Below are positions 45,982 through 55,187 of a stretch of DNA of 64,000 bases, piece after piece. The number at the start of each line of letters is the position of its first letter. Position 1 is the stretch's first letter. The notes under the pieces are model-generated. The model did no database searches, was not told where the DNA came from, and saw nothing but the letters and a program-made list of their open reading frames with translations. A program made the translations under genes and the position numbers. The DNA is from Tunturiibacter empetritectus (GTDB lineage Bacteria > Acidobacteriota > Terriglobia > Terriglobales > Acidobacteriaceae), in the NCBI RefSeq assembly GCF_013410875.1, contig NZ_JACCCU010000004.1, forward strand, positions 1 to 64,000, in the 5' to 3' direction.

Positions 45982-46999
45982 TTGTAACTTCCTCTTAAGT
46001 TCGCACGAATTCAATTGAACTAATCTTTTCACAGGGTCGTCTCAGAGGTTGATAGCGCGTCGGGGACGTCCAAGATCTTCGATGCGTTTTCCCGAGAAAT
46101 GCCCGGGTCTCCAGAAAGAGCAGTGCAACGACGATAGATAAGCGACAGCTGGAACAAGAGATATAGGCATGCATGTAGCTGCACCCTGCAATCCTTCAGA
46201 TCTCTAAGACGTGCTTCTTCATTTCTCCTTTTTATCTAACCGCAAGAGCGCAGTGCCGATGCCTCTCCATCAATATCCAATATCAAATTGCGATTTTGCA
46301 ATACAGACAAGTGGAGACGACCCTTTGCGAGACTACGTAATTACTTTTGTTCCTCTTCCACGACGTGTGACAAAGCGATTGCGAGTAGTACTCATACGCT
46401 TTGAACGCGCGGCGAACTCCGAGGCCTCGGAGATAACGCCCGCAGCGACTTGCAATTTGAAAGCTAGAAGGATCAGTAGAAGTTAATCTTTCCACTGAAA
46501 CATAACCACCTCCTGTTAGCTGGGCAGCTTCGCCCTCTAGCCCATGAGTTGGGTTGATCAATAACCAGAGACTTCTGTGAGGACTTTGCGGATGCATATT
46601 TGGGAGAACTAGAAATTTAGCAGCGTGCGGCTGTCAACTGCCTGTCCAATATATTGAGGGCTTTCTGCGGTGGAGACAGGCCGCGCCTAAGCTGGCTGAT
46701 CACCATGTAGCCTTCTACGCTGGTTGGCTTCTGTAGCCGCCGAATGATTGCTCATGAGGTTTTTTTCCCTCCGAGAACACGATACGCTGCCCAACGATAT
46801 TCTTTGGAGCAAACGATCGAACAGTGATATTTGTCTAATCGAATCCTGATGAGAGAGCGTCAACGGCGCCATCTATTACCATCGCGGCTTTTCTGGTCTA
46901 ATTAAGTGTCGTCTCCCGAGTTGTGTTCAGTTGACTGGATTCATTGCAACGGGCAGTATAGTATCCTTCCGGTCCTGTAATAACTGAAGTGGTCCCTCC
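45982..46999. other. Intergenic region of about 1 kb between alpha-mannosidase and araC genes; no gene recognised
   Basis: Divergent promoters for the mannosidase and AraC genes must lie here. Short open frames at 46211-46486 (plus) and 46283-46597 (minus) have no recognisable sequence, no ribosome site and unusual composition. The region is more AT-rich than its neighbours and may hold degraded sequence. Confidence 0.4.
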
Positions 47000-47872
47000 A
47001 TGCGCGCTCGCTTTGAAAAGGTCGGAGGTGAAGAGCGGGTTCTCTACGCTTTTGAGCGCTCGGAGACTTCGTTTCCCTTCTACTGGCACTATCATCCCGA
47101 ATTTGAACTCACGCTCATCCTCGAAGGCTCAGGGCAACGTCTTGTTGGCGACTCGATCGAGGAATATGGCCCTGGAGATCTTGTCCTACTGGGACCGAAT
47201 TTGCCGCACACCTATCGTTCAGGTCTAGTAGGAGGCCCGAATCGCGCGTTTGTTCTCCAGTTTCGCCTCGAGCTTTTGGGGAACATATTCTTCTCCCTGC
47301 CTGAGATGCGTTCTTTGCGACGCTTTCTGGATCGTGCCACGCAAGGGTTTGCCTTCTCTTTTGCTAATGAGAGCAAAAAAGCCTTGCTGCATGCGCAAAT
47401 TCTTACTCTTCCGACACGATCTACTTCTGCTCAGATTCTAGTTTTGTTGGAGATACTGGACACACTCGCTAGCACGGCCACTGCCCATGCGCTCTCGCGC
47501 ACGCACGTTTTGCCGCCGGTTAAGGCGGAAGACCAGAAGCGCATCAATACCATCTGCCACTTTCTGTGTGAGCACTACGATCAAGAGATCGACTACGCGC
47601 GGCTTACGAAGAAGCTGCATATGAGTCAGGCTTCCATCTGCCGCTTCTTTCACCGCGCGACGGGCCGCACCATGACCGAATACGTGAACAACTACCGTAT
47701 CTCTGTCGCCGCACATCTGCTAAAGGAGACGGACAAATCGATCTTGGAGATTGCCTTCGAGGTCGGCTTCGGCAACTACTCACATTTCAACCGGCAGTTC
47801 CAACGCAGGAAAGGGAAGACTCCTCGACTCTTCCGTGCCACGTTTGGCAACACTGCCGTGCAGCTCAACTGA
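47000..47872 (+). CDS. AraC-family transcriptional regulator with cupin sensor domain
   Basis: 290 residues. An N-terminal cupin (about 15-95: FYWHYHPEFELTLILEGSG, GPGDLVLLGPNLPHTY) is the usual sugar-binding domain of AraC regulators. The C-terminal double helix-turn-helix (about 185-285) includes KLHMSQASICRFFHRATG and ILEIAFEVGFGNYSHFNRQFQRRKGKTP. It probably controls nearby sugar genes. The part from residue 91 on and about 270 bp downstream are present again, degraded, at 53118-53925; here araC is intact but the following sugar-porter copy is not. Confidence 0.9.
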   Translation: MRARFEKVGGEERVLYAFERSETSFPFYWHYHPEFELTLILEGSGQRLVGDSIEEYGPGDLVLLGPNLPHTYRSGLVGGPNRAFVLQFRLELLGNIFFSLPEMRSLRRFLDRATQGFAFSFANESKKALLHAQILTLPTRSTSAQILVLLEILDTLASTATAHALSRTHVLPPVKAEDQKRINTICHFLCEHYDQEIDYARLTKKLHMSQASICRFFHRATGRTMTEYVNNYRISVAAHLLKETDKSILEIAFEVGFGNYSHFNRQFQRRKGKTPRLFRATFGNTAVQLN

Positions 47873-48140
47873 GTACACATTTTCGTCAATCACATAGAGG
47901 GCATGTGCATGCCGCAACCGATACCTTTCTTTGTGAATGTTTTGCCGTTCCGACGGAGAATCACTACACGTGTCCATGACCTCTACTTCCTTTCGCCAGC
48001 CTCCAACGCGTTCACGGTGGACGCATCTGTCGTCGTCGACTCGGGTCGCCGCACTCGGTTGCAAGCTCGTTGGCCTCGATACGGCAGTCGCCTCTAGATC
48101 CACGGCTTCGCTGATCACTGCATTTCACCTAATGCTAGGT
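47270..48140 (+). repeat. Copy 1 of a duplicated araC/sugar-porter segment
   Basis: This stretch and 53118-53925 share the same order: the 3' two-thirds of araC, about 100 bp of intergenic DNA, and the first 50-55 codons of a sugar porter. Long near-identical runs include the end of araC and GTACACATT...CGTCAATCA...ATAGAGGGCATG. Identity looks about 80-90 percent by eye, with small indels in araC. Confidence 0.85.
47970..48131 (+). pseudogene. 5' remnant of a sugar-porter (MFS) gene
   Basis: The frame from GTG 47970 reads RSRWTHLSSSTRVAALGCKLVGLDTAVAS, then TASLITAFHL, mirroring RSRWTPLLLLSTLIAALGG and LFGLDTAVIS, TASLITAFHL of the intact porter at 53759. Its hydrophobic TM1 has been ruined by substitutions and one codon is lost. 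It then runs in frame into the DUF6351-like gene. The upstream GACGGAGA ribosome site is also conserved. Confidence 0.8.
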
Positions 48141-50333
48141 ACGGTTCGCCGACAAGGATCCAACAGTTACTTGGCGAAGACTTGCTGCTTTGCCGTGGCG
48201 TCGCTTTTCCTGAGCTCGACCGCGTTGTTCCCAGCTTTTGCCTTCGGTGATCCTGTGGTCGAAATCAGTGTTCTATCATCACGGCCTGACATGGTGAGCG
48301 GCGGAGATGCGCTGGTTCAAATCACGGGTCCGAAAGATGCCAAAGAAATAACCGTGTGGGACGACAATCGAAACGTCACAAGCGTCTTTCATTTGAACTC
48401 CCGTACCCAGACATTGATCGGTCTAGTCAAGGGGCTATCGGCGGGAGAGAACCATCTTAACGTGAAGTCAGGCCACAACGTCGTAGCTCACCTCACGATC
48501 GTGAATCACGCTATCGCGGGCCCTGTTTTCTCCGGCCTTCATCAAGCCCCCTTCGTTTGTGAGACGGAGAAATCCGGCTTGGGCGCGCCGATTGATTCCG
48601 ATTGCAGCGTGAAGACCAAAGTGATGTATCTGTACAAATCGACCGACCCTCCTGTCGCGGGACAGGAGGGTCGGCCTGCAGCGGACGCTATTCCTCCGGG
48701 ATTCAAGGTTTACGATTCAACAGCACCTCGGCCGAGTGACTTGGCTGAGGCCACCACAACAGAAGGTAAGAAGGTCCCGTATGTCGTGCGCTGGGAAAGA
48801 GGCACGATCAACCGGGCGATTTATGACATATCGTTCCTGCATGAACCAGGGACGCCCCTGCCCGATCCATGGACAAAAACGGCCGGGTGGAATGGGCGGT
48901 TGGTTTTTCACTTTGCCGGCGGATGTGGTGGCGGTTACCACCAAGGCCGCACTTTCGACGGTGTGAATCCGTTGTTTGTTTCGTTTGGTTACGCTGACGT
49001 CGTCACCTCGCTCAACGTGTTACAGAACAACTGCAATGATGTGATCTCTGCCGAGACTGCGGAGATGGTGAAAGAACACTTCATCAAGAGTTATGGTGTG
49101 CCCGTGCACACTATCGGATTTGGCGGATCCGGCGGATCCATTCAGCAGCATTTGATCGCCCAGGACTATCCCGGCGTGCTAGACGGCATTATTCCCATAG
49201 CAAGCTTTCCCGATGCCGCAACGATTTTGCCCGGTGTTGTGGATTGCAGCCTATTAGCGCACTTCTTTGATCACTCGTCGCATGCATGGTCCGATGAGAA
49301 GAAGACGGCTGTATCAGGATTTGCTACGTGGGGAAGTTGTACGAATCCGAATGACTCGTGGATCCAGCAGGGATTTTCACCCAAGCTTGTTGGGGCTGCG
49401 GCATGCAACGAAGCACTGCCGGCAGATCTGGTCTATGACCCAGTGAAGCATCCGAAGGGCGCTCGTTGCGATTACTACGACAATGCACTCAACGTGTTCG
49501 GCACTGACCCGGCCACGCATCTCGCTCGGCGAGCGCTCGATAACGTTGGTGTCCAATACGGTTTGGCAGCCCTCAACAAGGGGACCATCAGTGCGGACGA
49601 ATTCTTTGAATTGAACGCGGGCATCGGTGGTTTCAATGCTGACGGAAATGTGGTGAGTCAGCGAACGACCGCAGATCCAGGGGCATTGCATCTCGCATAC
49701 TTAACGGGACGGGTTGATACCGGCCACGGAGGTCTGGGCTCTATTCCGATTATTGATGTACGCCAATACACCGATACTCAACCGGATATCCACGATGAAT
49801 ACAGATCGTTTGCTACTCGGGCGCGTTTGATCGCGGCGAATGGCAGCGCCGAAAACCAAGTCATTATGACTATCCCGCTCGCATTGAGACCCACTGCAAA
49901 TCCATCTGCTTCCTTTGCTGGAGTGGGAGTGACGCTTGTTCCCAAGATGGATCAGTGGCTCGACGCTCTTTCGAAAGATACATCGCAACGAAATCTGATC
50001 GATAAGATCGCCGCCGCCAGGCCAGCAGATATTACGGATGCCTGTTGGTCTGATGAAGGGGAAAAAATTGTCGAGAAGAGAACATACGAAGGGGATGGAC
50101 GCTGCAATCGCCTGTATCCACCTCATGGAGATCCGAGAATCGCCGCAGGCGAACCGCTGCGGGAAGACATCCTGAAGTGCACCCTGAAGCCGATTGACCC
50201 CAAAGACTACGTGCGGCCATTCACTCACGGTGAGATGGCTCGCCTGGAATCGATCTTTCCATTGGGAGTATGCGATTACAGCGTACCGGGTGTTGGACAG
50301 AGTCCGCTAAAAGGGGTGTGGCAAAAATACTGA
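48132..50333 (+). CDS. Secreted DUF6351-like protein, probable alpha/beta hydrolase
   Basis: About 733 residues from ATG 48132, chosen because a signal peptide follows (residues 1-36, ending LFPAFAFG). An N-terminal Ig-like domain (EISVLSSRPDMVSGGDALVQI) precedes a hydrolase-like domain: FHFAGGCGGGYHQGR resembles an oxyanion region, and IGFGGSGGSIQQHL, followed by YPGVLDGIIPI, resembles a nucleophile elbow with the serine in GGSGG. I recall the family as DUF6351 from memory; the substrate is unknown, perhaps an ester or polymer. The frame is open upstream through the porter remnant, so an N-terminally extended chimera from GTG 47970 is possible. No clear ribosome site at 48132. Confidence 0.72.
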   Translation: MLGTVRRQGSNSYLAKTCCFAVASLFLSSTALFPAFAFGDPVVEISVLSSRPDMVSGGDALVQITGPKDAKEITVWDDNRNVTSVFHLNSRTQTLIGLVKGLSAGENHLNVKSGHNVVAHLTIVNHAIAGPVFSGLHQAPFVCETEKSGLGAPIDSDCSVKTKVMYLYKSTDPPVAGQEGRPAADAIPPGFKVYDSTAPRPSDLAEATTTEGKKVPYVVRWERGTINRAIYDISFLHEPGTPLPDPWTKTAGWNGRLVFHFAGGCGGGYHQGRTFDGVNPLFVSFGYADVVTSLNVLQNNCNDVISAETAEMVKEHFIKSYGVPVHTIGFGGSGGSIQQHLIAQDYPGVLDGIIPIASFPDAATILPGVVDCSLLAHFFDHSSHAWSDEKKTAVSGFATWGSCTNPNDSWIQQGFSPKLVGAAACNEALPADLVYDPVKHPKGARCDYYDNALNVFGTDPATHLARRALDNVGVQYGLAALNKGTISADEFFELNAGIGGFNADGNVVSQRTTADPGALHLAYLTGRVDTGHGGLGSIPIIDVRQYTDTQPDIHDEYRSFATRARLIAANGSAENQVIMTIPLALRPTANPSASFAGVGVTLVPKMDQWLDALSKDTSQRNLIDKIAAARPADITDACWSDEGEKIVEKRTYEGDGRCNRLYPPHGDPRIAAGEPLREDILKCTLKPIDPKDYVRPFTHGEMARLESIFPLGVCDYSVPGVGQSPLKGVWQKY
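48643..48674 (+). other. Perfect 14-bp stem-loop inside the DUF6351-like gene
   Basis: CCGACCCTCCTGTC (48643-48656) is followed by the loop GCGG (48657-48660) and the exact reverse complement (48661-48674). It is a very stable GC-rich hairpin within coding sequence and has no U-tract, so it is not a standard terminator. Confidence 0.85.
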
Positions 50334-50660
50334 CTTCAGCTTCAAAACGTAAGGTCACGAGTTTTGTTTTTCTTCTCTCATGATGGTCCTGCATTCTATG
50401 TTGTCCTATTCGCTTTCGTTACGACCAAAAGCGTCGCTCTCTCGAAGAAACGACAGCTTGCAATTACGGAAGTGAGAAAGATCGTAACCCTCGAGCACAA
50501 CAGTAGTAGAGATCACTCGAAGGAACGCGGCGTTATCGACCTGGGTGTTTGCCGGTGTACTGTAACGAACTGGTTATGGCACAGCCTCAGATGCCTGAAA
50601 TCCAACCATCGCACACGCCTCTACCGGGTGTTTGCGCTTGCCAAGAATTCAGGAGGATCT

Positions 50661-52367
50661 ATGTTCCGTTCATCAGGCTCTTCATCTTCTAGTAAAGTAT
50701 TGAGCAATCGGCTCTGCGATGTGTCAAGGTGGATGCAAAAGAATGGATTGAGGGTGCTACGCCTGTCTTTTGCCTCGCCACTGTTGGCTGTTTTCGTTTC
50801 GGGACTGCTTTTAACGTGCGCAACGGCAAACGCAACTACATATTACGTTGACTCAGTAAACGGCTCAGATACTTCATCGGGCACCAGTTTAATGACGCCT
50901 TGGCAAACTCTCGCGAAGGTAAGCGCTACTACGTTTTCACCCGGAGACTCTATCTTGTTTCGTGCGGGTGACACATTTGCAGGTCAACTGCATCCGTTGG
51001 GTTCTGGCTCGGCTGGTTTGCCCATTACGATTTCGAGCTATTCGACCGGACCGATGCCGATCATTAACGGAGCCTCTCTCAGTGGTGGCGGGGCCGTTTA
51101 CCTTCTTGCCCAGTCCTACTGGACGATCGAAAATCTGGAGGTCGTGAGCGACTCTGGAGTGAATAACTTCGGGACGCTGACTACACCGGGAGTCAATCGG
51201 AGCGGCATCTTCGTAGACAACGAGAGCGGGGTCATCATAAGCGGGATTACGATCCAGCACAACTATGTCCACGATGTGAATGGCTGCTTCAACTGTAACG
51301 GATATGACGCACATATGAATGGCGGTATTGTTGTCGTCGCTGACGGAGGTAATCCCCTCGCCCTTTTGTGGTTCGGATTCAGCAGCTATAACGGTGTTTA
51401 CATCGGATACAACAAAGTTGCGAACGTAGGTCGCACAGGCATCACATTTTATGATTATTCGACCGGGTACCTGCTGAACCTTGACGCTGCGCATCTCAGT
51501 ACAGGAGTAACGGTAGAGCAGAACACTGTGAACAACATCGACAGTGACGGCATTATAGTCGCCGGCGCGCTGGGAGGAATGATCGATCACAACGTTGTAG
51601 CGAATGCGGGGCAGAAGACCATCGTAGGTTCGACGGAACCAGCCTCGGCCGGACTCTGGCCTACGCGCTCGGAGAATACCATCGTGCAGTATAACGAGGT
51701 GTACGGCACTCTAACGCATTACACCGATGGGGAAGGGTATGACGTTGATGCCGCATCCGTCAACACCATCGTCCAATACAACTATAGTCACGATAATCAG
51801 GGTGGCTTCATTGTGATGGAAGACGCCAGCAGTTCAAACCTGATCGTGCGCTATAACCTGAGCGTCAACGACTCATATGGCGGTGTGAAGGGCGTCTTTA
51901 CTTTCTCTGACAGTGGGGTGATACCCAATACCTCGATCTACAACAACACCGTATATATCGCCTCGGGATTGCCATCTCAACCAATTTACTGTGATAGCTG
52001 CGGCACCAGCCCAAGTGGACAATACAGCTTTCAGAACAATATCATTGCCAATTTCGGCTCTGGAGGCTACTTGGTACCCACACCGACGGGAGGAGGCGTG
52101 ATCTCGAACAATTTATTTTATGGGAATCACCCCGCCACCGAGCCGGCCGACCTATCCAAGATCACAAGCGACCCACAGTTTGTGAGTGCATTGTCTACGG
52201 CGCCCGTTGGTATCGGATCGGTTACCGGGTATCAGGTGGAGAGCGCTTCGCCGGCTGTTGGCAGTGGTGCACTCATCACAAGCAATGGCGGGCAAGACTA
52301 CTTCGCCCGACCGGTATCTGCTACAGCAAACCCGACTCGTGGTTTCTTTGAAGAGCAGACCTTCTAG
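50661..52367 (+). CDS. Secreted parallel beta-helix repeat protein (pectate lyase-like fold)
   Basis: 568 residues from ATG 50661, preceded by AGGAGG at an ideal four-base spacing; the in-frame extension to 50364 is rejected. Signal peptide or anchor at about 32-57 (LLAVFVSGLLLTCATANA). TTYYVDSVNGSDTSSGTS and PWQTLAKV are the usual N-terminal cap of right-handed beta-helix (PbH1) proteins, and a series of N-rich rungs follows (YNKVANVGRTGITF, VEQNTVNNIDSDGIIV, VQYNEVYG, VQYNYSHDNQGG). Such proteins are polysaccharide lyases, hydrolases or surface binders; no specific catalytic residues can be assigned. Confidence 0.85.
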   Translation: MFRSSGSSSSSKVLSNRLCDVSRWMQKNGLRVLRLSFASPLLAVFVSGLLLTCATANATTYYVDSVNGSDTSSGTSLMTPWQTLAKVSATTFSPGDSILFRAGDTFAGQLHPLGSGSAGLPITISSYSTGPMPIINGASLSGGGAVYLLAQSYWTIENLEVVSDSGVNNFGTLTTPGVNRSGIFVDNESGVIISGITIQHNYVHDVNGCFNCNGYDAHMNGGIVVVADGGNPLALLWFGFSSYNGVYIGYNKVANVGRTGITFYDYSTGYLLNLDAAHLSTGVTVEQNTVNNIDSDGIIVAGALGGMIDHNVVANAGQKTIVGSTEPASAGLWPTRSENTIVQYNEVYGTLTHYTDGEGYDVDAASVNTIVQYNYSHDNQGGFIVMEDASSSNLIVRYNLSVNDSYGGVKGVFTFSDSGVIPNTSIYNNTVYIASGLPSQPIYCDSCGTSPSGQYSFQNNIIANFGSGGYLVPTPTGGGVISNNLFYGNHPATEPADLSKITSDPQFVSALSTAPVGIGSVTGYQVESASPAVGSGALITSNGGQDYFARPVSATANPTRGFFEEQTF

Positions 52368-52501
52368 TTTTGGAAGTCGGCTTCGGTAGGCGGCGTACTC
52401 AGTTTTTAACCTGGTGCGCCGCTGCCTAAGGAATTTTTGCAAGCGATTATGTCGTTTGAGCTGCTCGTTGTGAGCGGGCGGGACATATGGAAAGAGGTGC
52501 A

Positions 52502-53044
52502 ATGAAAAGAGATGAAGTGTTGGCTGCTCAGTCACGAGCTGCTCAGGTTCTAAACGAGGCCGGAATTGTGTTGACTGCTTCGGAGGCAGCAAACATTGAA
52601 GTGGCTGATTTGGGATTGAACCATTTAGAAGTCGAAGGTCTCGAACTTGTGACTTATATCAACACGTCTCGCTATTGTGCGAAAGAGTTGGTGCTCTTTG
52701 CGAGGCAGACTTTTCCTGAGCATCGGCATCCTCCGTTTGGAGACAATCCCGGCAAAGATGAAACCTTTCGGTGCCTCCAAGGGTTGGTCTGGCTTTATGT
52801 CGAGGGGGTTGCGGCCGAAACGATTCAGTCTCAGGTTCCGAAAGAAAGTGCTCCGTACTATACCGTGTTTCACGAGGTTGAGCTTCGACCTGGTGAACAA
52901 TATACGATCCCACACAATACGCTGCATTGGTTTCAGGGTGGTCCTGAGGGTGCAGTCGTGTCTGAATTCTCTAGCGCCAGCCGTGACGAGTTCGACATCT
53001 TCACGGATCCTCGTATTCAACGCGTTGCACAGATAGGCGATTAA
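52502..53044 (+). CDS. D-lyxose ketol-isomerase-like cupin
   Basis: 180 residues from ATG 52502 (AGAGG four bases upstream; ATG 52487 would add five residues). A single cupin domain with metal ligands in FPEHRHPPF, KDETF and HNTLHWF, as in the D-lyxose isomerase family (YdaE/PF07385), which interconverts D-lyxose and D-xylulose and often also D-mannose and D-fructose with manganese. Length fits the family. Its neighbours (sugar porter, AraC regulator, alpha-mannosidase) suggest a role in mannose or pentose use. A degraded copy of araC begins about 75 bp downstream. Confidence 0.82.
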   Translation: MKRDEVLAAQSRAAQVLNEAGIVLTASEAANIEVADLGLNHLEVEGLELVTYINTSRYCAKELVLFARQTFPEHRHPPFGDNPGKDETFRCLQGLVWLYVEGVAAETIQSQVPKESAPYYTVFHEVELRPGEQYTIPHNTLHWFQGGPEGAVVSEFSSASRDEFDIFTDPRIQRVAQIGD

Positions 53045-53117
53045 TGGTGCTGAGGAACGGGATGCGATGCCTGTAACTGGACCTTCCTCGAAAGCAAATA
53101 GTTCGAGACAAGTAGCT

Positions 53118-53662
53118 GAGCTTCTGGGGAACATATTCTTCTCCCTGCCGAGGTGCTTTCTTTGGCAGCTTTCTGCATCGTGCCACGCTGGATTTTGCTT
53201 TCTCTTTTGCTAGGTAGCAAAAAGACCTGCTCCATGGTAAATTCGCACTCTTCCAACGCGATCCGACTCGGTTCAAATCCTTGAACTGCTGGAGATATTG
53301 GAAGCGCTCGCCCACACAGCGACTGCTGAAGTACTCTTGCGTACACACATGCTACAGCCATAATGGCGGAAGACCAGAAGCTCATCAGTATCATCTGCAA
53401 CTTTCTGTGTGTGAAAGGCTGCGATGAGGAGGAGATTAACTAAGTGCGGTTTGCGCAGAAGCTGTATGTGAATAGCCTTCCATCTTCTCCGTTTCTTTCA
53501 ACGTGCCTAGGGCCGCACCATGAGCGTAAATGTGAACGGCTAACGTATCTCAGTTGCCGCGCATTTTGCATTTCACATTTCAACAAGTAGTTTCAGCGCA
53601 GGAAAGGGAAGTCCCGGCTCTTCTTTGAGATGTTCAGCAATGCTGCTGTACCGCTCAACTGA
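53118..53662 (+). pseudogene. Degraded second copy of the AraC regulator gene
   Basis: The nucleotide sequence follows the intact araC gene from its residue 91 to its stop: GAGCTTCTGGGGAACATATT at 53118 corresponds to 47270, and CTCAACTGAGTACACATT matches at the end. Many frameshifts and stops interrupt it. The cupin half is absent. Confidence 0.85.
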
Positions 53663-53925
53663 GTACACATTCCCGTCAATCAAATAGAGGGCATGCGCAT
53701 GCCGCAACCGATAACTTTCTCTGTGAACGGTTGACGTTCTGACGGAGACTCATTACACGTGTCAATTGTCCCTGCTTACTTCCCTCGACCGGCTACGCGA
53801 TCGCGGTGGACCCCTTTGCTGCTTCTCTCCACGCTGATCGCCGCTCTCGGGGGCCTGCTCTTCGGTCTCGATACAGCGGTCATCTCCGGCACGACGGCTT
53901 CGCTCATCACTGCATTTCATCTAAC
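53118..53925 (+). repeat. Copy 2 of the duplicated araC/sugar-porter segment
   Basis: Partner of 47270-48140. Here araC is ruined while the porter gene is intact, the opposite of copy 1. The copies are about 5.85 kb apart in the same orientation, flanking the DUF6351-like, beta-helix and isomerase genes. Confidence 0.85.
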
Positions 53926-55132
53926 GCCGATCACGTTGGGATTCACGGTTTCAAGCGCCCTTCTCGGCACGATCATCGGCACACTTCTGGCAGGCTTCGG
54001 CGCCGAACACTCCGGCAGGTCGTCTTGTTTGCGAATTTCGGCGCTCCTTTTCATTGTATCGGCCATCGGTTGCGCGTTGAGCTTCAGCTGGCCAGTGCTG
54101 ATTGTCTTCCGCATTGCAGGCGGCCTTGGCATCGGCGCCGCCAGTGTGCTGGCTCCAATGTACATTGCGGAGATCGCCCCAGCCGACCTCCGCGGACGGC
54201 TTGTCGCGATGTTTCAGATCAACATTGTCATCGGAATTCTGCTGGCTTACTTTTCGAATTATCTCGTTGGACTGCGTGGGCTGGGTGCGACGGAGTGGCG
54301 ATGGGAGCTTGGCGTGACTGCAATTCCGGCGGCTGCTTTTCTACTCGCACTTATCGCCATCCCAGAAAGTCCGCGCTGGCTTGTGAAACGTAATCGTCGT
54401 GATGAGGCTCTGGCAATTCTCCAACGCATCGGCGAGGCCGATCCGGCGGCGCAAATCGCCCGGATGGATGCGCTCTTGGCGGAGGAGGGCCGTCGGGGCT
54501 ACCGTGCTCGCCTATTTACAAGTTCTCATACGCGAGCCATCTTCCTTGCTCTGACGATGGGAACTTTCAACCAATTGACCGGGATCAACTCTGTTCTCTA
54601 TTTTCTGAACGATATTTTTTCGGCGTCGGGCCTTAGCTCGGTCTCGGGCTCGTTGCGCGGCGTTGCGATCGGAGCCACCAACCTTGTATTTACCGTGCTC
54701 GCCATGTTTTTCATTGACAGAGTTGGCCGACGCTTTCTCCTGATGATGGGCTCGGTTGCGATGGCAGGGGTGCTCGTACTCATCGGGTACTGTTTCCAAT
54801 TCGGTACTCACGCGAGTTGGCTGCTCTGGCTGCTGATCGCCTACTGCGGGTCGTTTTCATTCTCTGAGGGTGCCGTGACGTGGGTCTATATCTCCGAGCT
54901 CTTTCCGCTGGACGTTCGTGAGAAAGGGCAGGCGTTGGGTAGCAATGCGCATTGGATTACCAACGCCATCATCTCGGCGGCGTTCCCGGTTGTACTCAGC
55001 ATCTCTCGCTCGCTACCGTTCTACTTCTTCGCCGCCATGATGATGCTGCAGCTTTTCATCGTGTTTTTTGCCTTTCCGGAGACCAAAGGACGGTCGCTCG
55101 AGTCCGATGCGGCTGCCATTGCTCAGAGCTGA
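53759..55132 (+). CDS. MFS sugar porter (XylE/GLUT-like)
   Basis: 457 residues with 12 hydrophobic segments and sugar-porter signatures: GLDTAVISG in TM1, RGRLVAMFQ, PESPRWLVKRNR, FNQLTGINSVLYF (the QQxxGxN sugar-binding motif with N for the first Q), DRVGRRFLLM and PETKGRSLE. It imports a monosaccharide by proton symport; D-xylose, D-lyxose or D-mannose fit the neighbouring isomerase. GTG 53759 is the start, with GGAG about 12 bases upstream. Its first 55 codons are duplicated, in decayed form, before the DUF6351-like gene. Confidence 0.92.
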   Translation: MSIVPAYFPRPATRSRWTPLLLLSTLIAALGGLLFGLDTAVISGTTASLITAFHLTPITLGFTVSSALLGTIIGTLLAGFGAEHSGRSSCLRISALLFIVSAIGCALSFSWPVLIVFRIAGGLGIGAASVLAPMYIAEIAPADLRGRLVAMFQINIVIGILLAYFSNYLVGLRGLGATEWRWELGVTAIPAAAFLLALIAIPESPRWLVKRNRRDEALAILQRIGEADPAAQIARMDALLAEEGRRGYRARLFTSSHTRAIFLALTMGTFNQLTGINSVLYFLNDIFSASGLSSVSGSLRGVAIGATNLVFTVLAMFFIDRVGRRFLLMMGSVAMAGVLVLIGYCFQFGTHASWLLWLLIAYCGSFSFSEGAVTWVYISELFPLDVREKGQALGSNAHWITNAIISAAFPVVLSISRSLPFYFFAAMMMLQLFIVFFAFPETKGRSLESDAAAIAQS

Positions 55133-55187
55133 TTCTTCGGTGAGCTTGAGAGGTTCACGCCGACTGCCTCGTCAGCCTGAGAAGATT

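Noticed and set aside
46211-46597. Overlapping open frames on both strands between the mannosidase and araC genes
   Set aside because: No ribosome site, no recognisable motif, and composition unlike the neighbouring genes.
50364-50660. N-terminal extension of the beta-helix protein
   Set aside because: ATG 50661 has AGGAGG at ideal spacing, and the extension is not protein-like.
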